Shown here: one piece after another, positions 1 through 4,194 of the stretch
How the letters are laid out: every line of letters starts with the position of its first letter
Numbering within the stretch: the stretch's first letter is position 1
Origin: Clostridiales bacterium UBA4362
GTDB lineage: Bacteria > Bacillota > Clostridia > TANB77 > CAG-508
DNA length: 5,320 bases
NCBI GenBank assembly: GCA_002393975.1
Contig: DGSM01000028.1
Coordinates: forward strand, 1-5,320
Direction: 5' to 3'
The notes under the pieces: generated by a model
What the model saw: the letters and a program-made list of their open reading frames with translations, nothing else
The model's database searches: none
What the model was told of the DNA's origin: nothing
Position numbers and translations under genes: made by a program

Positions 1-633
1 TTTTTCTTTTTTATAATATTCACATTTATTTTTTATAACACAATTCTCGCAAAGTGGCTTTGGAGCTTTACATACTTTTCTACCATGATCTATAAACAAG
101 TGATTTATTTTGGCCCAATATGTTTTAGGAATCTTTTTTAATAAGTCTTGCTCTATTTTTGATGGTTCAATTTCTTTACTTAGACCGATTCTATTAGATA
201 AGCGCTTGCAATGTGTATCAACAGCTATTCCTTGAGCATCTCCAAAAGCTTCAAGCATTATTACATTTGCACTTTTTCTACCAACACCAGGAATTGTAAT
301 TAGTTCTTCCATAGAGTGAGGAACTTCTCCATTATAATCATCTATGATCTTTTGACTTGCTGCTTTAAGATTTTTAGCCTTATTTTTATAAAAACCACAT
401 GAATGTATTAACTGTTCAATATCTTTTATATCTGCTTTTGCCATTAGATTAGGAGTGCCATATTTTTTAAATAGTGCAGGGGTAACTTGATTTACTCTTT
501 CATCTGTACATTGAGCAGAAAGGCAAACTGCAACCAAAATTTCAAATGGATTGTTAAAATTAAGAGATCCTTTTGTATTAGGATATTCTTTTAATAAAGT
601 ATCAATTATATTATTTATTTCTTCTTTCTTCAT
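1..633 (-). CDS. nth: Endonuclease III (DNA glycosylase/AP lyase), 3' end cut by window edge
   Basis: Base-excision-repair enzyme that removes oxidised pyrimidines from DNA and nicks the resulting abasic site by beta-elimination. Reading on the minus strand from ATG at 633 gives 211 open codons to the window edge; E. coli Nth is 211 aa, so only a few residues and the stop should be missing. The helix-hairpin-helix motif IPGVGRKSAN (about 114-123) carries the catalytic lysine K120. The VDTH motif gives the catalytic aspartate D139. The C-terminal [4Fe-4S] ligands C188, C195, C198 and C204 show the C-X6-C-X2-C-X5-C spacing of the family. The ATG matches the family N-terminus, but no Shine-Dalgarno is visible upstream, unlike the other genes here; an in-frame TTG at 646-648 is no better. 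It is divergent from the 84-aa gene, with 120 bp between the two starts. Codon use is A+T-rich and host-like. Identity is secure. Confidence 0.97.
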   Translation of the reverse strand, partial: MKKEEINNIIDTLLKEYPNTKGSLNFNNPFEILVAVCLSAQCTDERVNQVTPALFKKYGTPNLMAKADIKDIEQLIHSCGFYKNKAKNLKAASQKIIDDYNGEVPHSMEELITIPGVGRKSANVIMLEAFGDAQGIAVDTHCKRLSNRIGLSKEIEPSKIEQDLLKKIPKTYWAKINHLFIDHGRKVCKAPKPLCENCVIKNKCEYYKKEK

Positions 634-680
634 GTTGTAATCATACAACTTTTTATAGAAAAACGCAAAATTAACAAAAA

Positions 681-709
681 TTGACAAAATATGTAAAAAG
701 TATTATAAT
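681..709 (+). promoter_or_regulatory. Consensus sigma-A promoter for the 84-aa membrane protein gene
   Basis: A perfect -35 TTGACA (681-686) and a perfect -10 TATAAT (704-709) are separated by exactly 17 bases. Transcription would start near 716, giving a leader of roughly 38 bases before the ATG at 754. A promoter matching consensus at all 12 positions suggests strong, constitutive transcription unless a repressor intervenes. It lies in the divergent nth intergenic region. Confidence 0.88.
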
Positions 710-753
710 ATATGTAACTGTACATTGAATTTGGTCTATATGGAGGTGTTTTC

Positions 754-1008
754 ATGAGAAAAGTAGGTGCTGCTATTTTCTACATTGTTGTTTTCATTCT
801 ATTTATCCTAGCGCTCGTGATTGTTCCGAAAATCGCTGGCAATAATGTGTTAGTGAAAGACCTTGTAGCAATTTTATATGGTATTCCGATTTCTTTATTG
901 GTCGTAGGCCTTCTGGGCTTAATAGCCATCCTGTGGAACTACACCATAGGAAAGGTAGTACTAATCGGTGCCATCATACTCATCGTCATTTTAATCATTA
1001 TTTTTTGA
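754..1008 (+). CDS. Small hydrophobic three-helix membrane protein, function unknown (84 aa)
   Basis: I do not recognise this family. The 84-aa protein is almost entirely hydrophobic, with likely membrane segments at about residues 5-25, 40-61 and 66-84. Short polar joints lie between them: PKIAGNNVLVKD around 25-36 and WNYTIGK around 61-67. There is no separate signal peptide and no cytoplasmic domain, and the protein ends inside the last helix (IVILIIIF). The start is well supported: GGAGGTG at 742-748 lies five bases before the ATG. The gene is a complete monocistronic unit, with a consensus promoter at 681-709 and a terminator starting two bases after the TGA. Codon use (GCG, CTC, GTG, CCG, ATC) is more G+C-rich than in nth or the surface-protein gene, which suggests a different origin. 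A holin-like, toxin-like or immunity-like small membrane protein would fit the topology, but nothing in the sequence decides this. Confidence 0.85.
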   Translation: MRKVGAAIFYIVVFILFILALVIVPKIAGNNVLVKDLVAILYGIPISLLVVGLLGLIAILWNYTIGKVVLIGAIILIVILIIIF

Positions 1009-1010
1009 CG

Positions 1011-1052
1011 AAAAGAGGGCAAGAGAAGAGATTCTCTCAGCCTTCTTTTTTT
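1011..1052 (+). terminator. Intrinsic terminator after the 84-aa gene
   Basis: The outer stem AAGAGGGC (1013-1020) pairs with GCCTTCTT (1040-1047) with one G-U pair. A small internal bulge leads to the inner stem AGAGAA (1022-1027) with TTCTCT (1032-1037) and a GAGA loop. A run of seven T (1046-1052) follows, and upstream A residues can extend the stem. It begins two bases after the TGA stop, which also shows that TGA is read as a stop here. Confidence 0.88.
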
Positions 1053-1105
1053 GCGTGCAAAAGTTACAACAAAGCTACAAATTCTTTATATTTATGAATT
1101 ATTCA

Positions 1106-1134
1106 TTGAAGTATTTTTTATGTAAAAATAAAAT
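1106..1134 (+). promoter_or_regulatory. Probable sigma-A promoter for the surface-protein gene
   Basis: TTGAAG (1106-1111) and TAAAAT (1129-1134) have a 17-base spacer; the matches to consensus are 4/6 and 5/6. It lies 42 bases upstream of the ATG at 1177 in a very A+T-rich stretch, so chance matches are possible. Spacing and position are good. The ribosome binding site AAGGAG is at 1165-1170, six bases before the start. Confidence 0.55.
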
Positions 1135-1176
1135 TGTAAGTGATAAATTAGAAAAAATATATTTAAGGAGACTCAA

Positions 1177-2652
1177 ATGAAAAAAACAAACAGAATTTAT
1201 AAAGTATTATGTTTTATTATGATTTTAAGCCTAGTGTTCTCAATAATAAAACCAGCATTTGCACTTACAAATCCAGCAGAATTTGAAATAGAAATAAATG
1301 ATGTAATAGAACCAGCTATAGGAGAAAAGCCAAGTTTTGACTATGATTTTACATATACAAGTCCAACTGAACATGAGTTTGAAACCTATGATTTTCTATA
1401 TTGGCTAGAGACAGATGTTCCTTATTCAGAAACACTAGAACAATTAAATAATATGGATTCTTTTGATGATTTATTTGAATCAAGCAGTTTTGGTACGGGA
1501 GCTCTTTATAATAACAATAATGATACATTTGATAGAGATCCTATTGATTTTGAATTACCTACTATAAGTAAATTTAAACCAAATAGAACATATGGTGCAG
1601 TTTTCTATGCAACTTTTTATGATAATATAGTTGAAAGTTATGTTAGCAAAATTGTAACAAGAAGTGTACCTTCTACATATGATTCAAATGATCTATATAT
1701 AGAAACTTTAGTTAATGGAAAAGGAACAAATGTAAAGGTTATTGCCCAAACAGAAAATAGTGGTCGTGTGAAAAAGGTAAGGTCAATTGCTCCAAACCAA
1801 GTAATAATAATTGCTCTTTATGATACTACTATTCCACAACAAAATTATAAAGCAACCGTAAATTGGATAAATGCAGAAGGAAAAATTCCAGAATCATTTG
1901 TATTAAAACTAATGAATGGTTCTAATGTTGTTAAAGAACAAGTTATTACTAAAGATAATGCTGTAGATGAAGATACATGGGAATATGATTTTGGAGAATA
2001 TCCAACTTTAGATGATAATGGAAATGAAATCACATATACACTTGCATATAGCGAAGGAAAAGATGGAGATTTAAAATTCTTTGAATCAAACCAAGATGGA
2101 TTTGTAATTAACAATACATACATTGCTCCAGAGATTAGCTCAAAAGTAAAAATGAGATCTTTAGCTGATAGAGAAAAAAATAATGTAAAATATAGAATAG
2201 ATTATAATGCATCAATAAAGAAATATTCAGGAAATGCTGATGTAGTATTAACAACAACACTACCATTTGCAATAGATGAAGCAAAATCAAACTTAGATGA
2301 TGGAACATATGATGCTAAAACAAAAACAATTACATGGAACTATACAATAGAAAATATAGATAAAATGTATGATTATAGTACCACTAAGAATCTAGACTTA
2401 TATGCAACAGCAGTACTACCATATGCAATTGAAGCAAAAACAGTTGGCGAGATAGCATTAACAGATGCAGAAGGATTTAGCGAATCAGTAGATGCTATAG
2501 ATAATATAGAAGCAGGAACAGGAAATCCAAAGACAGGTGATATAAATCTACAAAAATACTTATCAATTGGATTAATAGGAATTGCTGCTATATTAATGGT
2601 AGTATCAATAAGAAGAAAATATAGTACTAGAAAATCTAAAGTACAATTCTAG
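1177..2652 (+). CDS. Cell-wall-anchored surface protein with Cna-B-like domain and NPKTG sorting signal (491 aa)
   Basis: Secreted protein predicted to be covalently attached to peptidoglycan by a sortase. Residues 1-30 form a signal peptide: basic MKKTNRIYK, a hydrophobic core, and probable cleavage after AFA. Residues about 31-220 are an unrecognised acidic, Asn- and Tyr-rich region. Residues about 222-315 resemble a Cna protein B-type beta-sandwich (NWINAEGKIPESFVLKL, then GNEITYTL, then INNTY). Residues about 318-445 look like a second extracellular beta-sandwich module (KYRIDYNASIKKY, then TYDAKTKTITWNY). The C-terminus has NPKTG at 450-454, a membrane helix at about 462-478 and a basic tail starting RRK. 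AAGGAG six bases before the ATG supports the start. The strand contexts usual in Cna-B domains for the isopeptide Lys and catalytic Glu appear substituted (V228; Y291 or S292), while the Asn-x-Tyr end is kept. No sortase gene is in the window, so one must be elsewhere. Ligand and role (adhesion, pilin or other) are unknown. Composition is strongly A+T-rich and host-like. Confidence 0.9.
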   Translation: MKKTNRIYKVLCFIMILSLVFSIIKPAFALTNPAEFEIEINDVIEPAIGEKPSFDYDFTYTSPTEHEFETYDFLYWLETDVPYSETLEQLNNMDSFDDLFESSSFGTGALYNNNNDTFDRDPIDFELPTISKFKPNRTYGAVFYATFYDNIVESYVSKIVTRSVPSTYDSNDLYIETLVNGKGTNVKVIAQTENSGRVKKVRSIAPNQVIIIALYDTTIPQQNYKATVNWINAEGKIPESFVLKLMNGSNVVKEQVITKDNAVDEDTWEYDFGEYPTLDDNGNEITYTLAYSEGKDGDLKFFESNQDGFVINNTYIAPEISSKVKMRSLADREKNNVKYRIDYNASIKKYSGNADVVLTTTLPFAIDEAKSNLDDGTYDAKTKTITWNYTIENIDKMYDYSTTKNLDLYATAVLPYAIEAKTVGEIALTDAEGFSESVDAIDNIEAGTGNPKTGDINLQKYLSIGLIGIAAILMVVSIRRKYSTRKSKVQF

Positions 2653-2706
2653 TAGATAAAGAAACAATAGAATATATAAATATTAAAATAATAAAACAAA
2701 AAATAA

Positions 2707-2729
2707 CCCACCAGCTTTTGACTGGTGGG
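2707..2729. terminator. Bidirectional intrinsic terminator between convergent genes
   Basis: A perfect 8-bp stem, CCCACCAG (2707-2714) with CTGGTGGG (2722-2729), has a 7-base loop. On the plus strand it is followed by CTTTTGGTTT, and on the minus strand by TTATTTTTTGTTTTATT, so it can stop both the surface-protein transcript and the 160-aa gene transcript. It lies 8 bases past the minus-strand stop codon and 54 bases past the plus-strand one. The better T-tract is on the minus side, so it probably belongs to the 160-aa gene. Confidence 0.88.
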
Positions 2730-2737
2730 CTTTTGGT

Positions 2738-3220
2738 TTAGAACGAGCCAAGCTCGCTGGCGATAACGTACACGAATACAAAGAAAAGTACCGCGACAAG
2801 GATAATCGATGCGATGATTGCGTAGGCAAACAACATGCCGATTTGGCCAACACATATGGCTACAATAAACCAAAATACTACATTGGCTATGATCGAAATC
2901 TCTGAACTGAATTCGCTTACTCTTGCAATACACCAAATGATTAATGCAATTTCGCAAACAATCATGAGGATAATAACAAGAGGGCCTTTCCACAGATCAA
3001 GCAGGATAGCGAAAATAGCAGTGACTAAAGCAGTAGCAACGAACGGGGTCTGGAAATCTTCTGCTCTCTTGCCGAATGGGGCAGTTCCCATGTTGTAGCG
3101 CCGGAACGCGTACAGCAGGAAAAGGAGATAAAGAATGACAAAGACAACCTTAATAATGATACCAAGGATGCCAAGCTTCATGAGCATGATAGCTCTGAAG
3201 ATAGTACTGATAGTAAACAT
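2738..3220 (-). CDS. Polytopic membrane protein of unknown function (160 aa, about five membrane segments)
   Basis: I do not recognise this protein. From the ATG at 3220 it has 160 aa and likely membrane helices at about residues 16-38, 59-75, 80-98, 107-128 and 131-154. The largest polar stretch is the loop at about 40-58, which contains RRYNMGTAPFGKRAEDF; the arginines after helix 1 suggest this loop is cytoplasmic. No signal peptide, catalytic motif or transporter signature is visible. The reading frame stays open upstream to an ATG at 3262, but AGGAGG (3228-3233, minus strand) lies seven bases before the ATG at 3220 and would be inside the longer version, so the shorter start is preferred. 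It has its own promoter (3277-3305) and a terminator 8 bases past its stop, so it is monocistronic. It is divergent from the 97-aa gene. Codon use (CGC, GCG, CCG, ATC) is visibly richer in G+C than the flanking core genes, suggesting acquisition. Confidence 0.85.
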   Translation of the reverse strand: MFTISTIFRAIMLMKLGILGIIIKVVFVILYLLFLLYAFRRYNMGTAPFGKRAEDFQTPFVATALVTAIFAILLDLWKGPLVIILMIVCEIALIIWCIARVSEFSSEISIIANVVFWFIVAICVGQIGMLFAYAIIASIILVAVLFFVFVYVIASELGSF

Positions 3221-3227
3221 GGACATA

Positions 3228-3233
3228 CCTCCT
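3228..3233 (-). promoter_or_regulatory. Ribosome binding site that fixes the start of the 160-aa gene
   Basis: AGGAGG on the minus strand is separated by seven bases from the ATG at 3220-3218. Another ATG begins one base after the motif (3226-3224), too close to be used, and the upstream in-frame ATG at 3262 would place this motif inside the coding region. This decides for the 160-aa product. Confidence 0.85.
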
Positions 3234-3276
3234 ATATGAATCATAGACATGTAACTTTTCAAAGTACGATACTTAA

Positions 3277-3305
3277 ATTATACCATATTTTGCTAAAAAA
3301 GACAA
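3277..3305 (-). promoter_or_regulatory. Extended -10 promoter for the 160-aa membrane protein gene
   Basis: Read on the minus strand, a -35-like TTGTCT (3305-3300; 4/6) is followed after 17 bases by a perfect TATAAT (3282-3277), preceded by TGG, an extended -10 TGn. Transcription would start near 3270, giving a leader of about 50 bases. Confidence 0.8.
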
Positions 3306-3320
3306 GAAAGCTTGATAGTG

Positions 3321-3349
3321 TTGAATTAGAGGCAAAAATATGGTATACT
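3321..3349 (+). promoter_or_regulatory. Extended -10 promoter for the 97-aa gene
   Basis: TTGAAT (3321-3326; 4/6) and TATACT (3344-3349; 5/6) have a 17-base spacer, and TGG directly precedes the -10 as an extended element. The predicted start near 3356 leaves a leader of about 60 bases containing the hairpin at 3372-3398. The promoter faces away from the 160-aa gene promoter and shares its spacer sequence in inverted form. Confidence 0.78.
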
Positions 3350-3371
3350 AATTAAAGCCGTTTTTTTCAGG

Positions 3372-3398
3372 CTATTTTCTAAGGGAAACTTAGAATAG
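3372..3398 (+). other. Leader hairpin just upstream of the 97-aa gene ribosome binding site
   Basis: A perfect 7-bp stem, TTCTAAG (3377-3383) with CTTAGAA (3389-3395), has a GGAAA loop. It can be extended by CTA/TAG (3372-3374 and 3396-3398) across a two-base bulge. A smaller AGCC/GGCT pairing lies just upstream, at about 3355-3373, near the predicted transcript 5' end. The hairpin ends one base before the GAAAGGG ribosome-binding stretch. It may stabilise the mRNA or modulate translation; it matches no riboswitch I know. Confidence 0.45.
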
Positions 3399-3415
3399 AA
3401 AGGGTGCATGTTGAA

Positions 3416-3709
3416 ATGATTGAATTTGAGCGGATTACTATTACTTTGAAGCTTCCTTTTCGCAAGCGGATTTGCTTTGGAGGAGGTCAGACGGTTGATG
3501 GAGCAGATACATATTTCTGCAATATCATTACCGAAGATGACTCCTACAAGGAGGAAGTTGAGAGAGTAATAAGGCTACTCAGAGAGGCAAGACGTATGGG
3601 GGTTACTAATGCCCATTTCGAAAACAGGAATGAGCATATCTATATTTCTTTCCCCTTCAGCGAGAAGTCCAAAGCGGATGACTTCATGAAGCGTCTGCCG
3701 CAAATCTGA
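3416..3709 (+). CDS. Small soluble protein of unknown function (97 aa)
   Basis: I do not recognise this family. From ATG at 3416 the protein is 97 aa, hydrophilic, with no signal peptide or membrane segment, so probably cytoplasmic. Visible layout: a beta-strand at about 4-12 (FERITITLK), the patch FGGGQTVDGADTYFC at 21-35, a charged amphipathic helix at about 43-61, a strand at about 73-80 (EHIYISFP) and a final helix at about 83-93. It has two cysteines, C20 and C35. An in-frame GTG at 3404 would add four residues, but it overlaps the ribosome-binding stretch GAAAGGG (3398-3404), so the ATG, with about 11 bases of spacing, is preferred. The gene is monocistronic: its own promoter is at 3321-3349 and its terminator starts ten bases after the TGA. 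Arginine codons include CGG, CGC and CGT, and G+C is clearly above that of ylxM and ffh. Divergence from the 160-aa membrane gene suggests, but does not prove, a functional pair. Confidence 0.8.
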   Translation: MIEFERITITLKLPFRKRICFGGGQTVDGADTYFCNIITEDDSYKEEVERVIRLLREARRMGVTNAHFENRNEHIYISFPFSEKSKADDFMKRLPQI

Positions 3710-3718
3710 AGCATACCT

Positions 3719-3759
3719 AAAACAGGCTTGAACCGTAATTGGTTCAAACCTGTTTTTTT
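3719..3759 (+). terminator. Strong intrinsic terminator after the 97-aa gene
   Basis: AAAACAGG and TTGAACC (3719-3734) pair with GGTTCAA and CCTGTTTT (3741-3756), interrupted by a single C/A mismatch, around a GTAATT loop. A run of seven T follows (3753-3759). It separates the 97-aa transcript from the ylxM-ffh promoter beginning 22 bases later. Confidence 0.92.
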
Positions 3760-3780
3760 ATAGAAATAAAGCAAAAATAC

Positions 3781-3809
3781 TTGACATTTTGGCGAAAAAG
3801 GTGTAAAGT
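3781..3809 (+). promoter_or_regulatory. Promoter of the ylxM-ffh operon
   Basis: A perfect -35 TTGACA (3781-3786) is followed after 17 bases by TAAAGT (3804-3809; 4/6). It sits directly after the preceding terminator and 34 bases before the ylxM ATG. The -10 is weak and lies inside the inverted repeat 3802-3823. An alternative AATAAT at 3810-3815 would give a spacer that is too long. Confidence 0.65.
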
Positions 3810-3823
3810 AATAATGCTTTACA
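3802..3823 (+). promoter_or_regulatory. Palindromic element overlapping the ylxM -10, possible operator
   Basis: TGTAAAG (3802-3808) and CTTTACA (3817-3823) are a perfect 7-bp inverted repeat with an 8-base spacer. It covers the -10 and the predicted transcription start, the usual place for a repressor site; it could also form a weak hairpin at the mRNA 5' end. No regulator is identified, and chance is possible in A+T-rich DNA. Confidence 0.4.
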
Positions 3824-3843
3824 AAATAAAAAGAGGTAAAGAT

Positions 3844-4170
3844 ATGATTGAACATGTAAGACTAAGTATTTTACTTGGAATATATGGTTCTCTTTTAACC
3901 GAAAGGCAATTAGAAATATTAGACAATTATTATAATGATGATATGTCTTTAACGGAAATTGCAGAAAAATTTGATATATCAAGACAAGCTGTCTTAGATA
4001 ATGTAAAAAAAGGTGAAAAGAAATTACTTGAATATGAGGAAAAACTTCACATATTAAGTGACCATGAATCAAGAAAAAATAAAATTGATAAGATACAAGA
4101 TATCTTATCAAATAAAATTACACAAAAAGATATAGACACTATAAATAAACTATTAAAACAAATAGATTAA
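3844..4170 (+). CDS. ylxM: YlxM/UPF0122 family SRP-associated helix-turn-helix protein (108 aa)
   Basis: YlxM proteins are encoded beside ffh in Firmicutes and are reported to act as accessory factors of the signal recognition particle pathway. The 108-aa length fits the family (about 105-115 aa). The sequence matches it well: SLLTERQLEILDNYYNDD at about 16-33, then the sigma-70 region-4-like helix-turn-helix at about 35-56 (SLTEIAEKFDISRQAVLDNV), then a charged coiled-coil-like helix (KKGEKKLLEYEEKLHIL). The start is ATG 3844, chosen because GAGGT (3833-3837) lies six bases before it and because family members begin shortly before this point. An in-frame ATG at 3814 would add ten residues but lacks a ribosome binding site and lies inside the promoter region. 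The stop is TAA, and ffh follows after 24 bases, so the two genes are almost certainly co-transcribed. Confidence 0.96.
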   Translation: MIEHVRLSILLGIYGSLLTERQLEILDNYYNDDMSLTEIAEKFDISRQAVLDNVKKGEKKLLEYEEKLHILSDHESRKNKIDKIQDILSNKITQKDIDTINKLLKQID

Positions 4171-4194
4171 AAAGTACGTTTTGGAGGAAAAAGC

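Larger units (their letters stand above)
3273..3355. repeat. Imperfect inverted repeat covering the two divergent promoters
   Basis: The left arm (3273-3293) and right arm (3332-3355) are reverse complements apart from one extra A and a few changes at the outer end. The exact core is TATACCATAT (3279-3288) against ATATGGTATA (3338-3347), extended inwards by TTTGC and GCAAA. Each arm contains an extended -10 element plus the adjoining spacer, and 38 bases separate the arms. The match goes beyond the -10 hexamer itself, so it may be a shared operator or a duplicated and inverted promoter. Confidence 0.65.

Noticed and set aside
650..661. 12-base repeat TTTTTATAGAAA shared with 3755-3766, considered as a flanking direct repeat of an insertion
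   Set aside because: At this A+T content, several 12-base matches are expected by chance in a window this long, and the copies do not bracket a plausible single element.
702..707. Minus-strand TATAAT as the nth promoter
   Set aside because: It is the reverse face of the near-palindromic plus-strand -10, and no -35-like sequence lies at a suitable distance on the minus strand.
1049..1062. Palindrome TTTTGC-GT-GCAAAA after the first terminator
   Set aside because: Its left half is mostly the terminator T-tract, and the two-base centre cannot form a hairpin; there is too little to call an operator.
1845..2123. 92-aa open frame on the minus strand
   Set aside because: It lies wholly antisense inside the surface-protein gene, has no ribosome binding site, and its Ser-rich product is the typical shadow of an A+T-rich coding strand.
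2649..3098. Open frames overlapping the 160-aa gene (minus 2649-2993, plus 2835-3098)
   Set aside because: They are alternative frames of the 160-aa membrane-protein gene, which has a strong ribosome binding site, promoter and terminator. The minus one also runs through the terminator hairpin.
3221..3262. 14-residue longer N-terminus for the 160-aa protein
   Set aside because: The AGGAGG motif at 3228-3233 is ideally placed for the ATG at 3220 and would be inside the longer reading frame; the -10 element also leaves little leader for the upstream ATG.
3640..4111. Minus-strand open frames (3640-3855 and 3758-4111) around the ylxM start
   Set aside because: They are antisense to the 97-aa gene end and ylxM, cross a terminator or promoter, and have no ribosome binding site.
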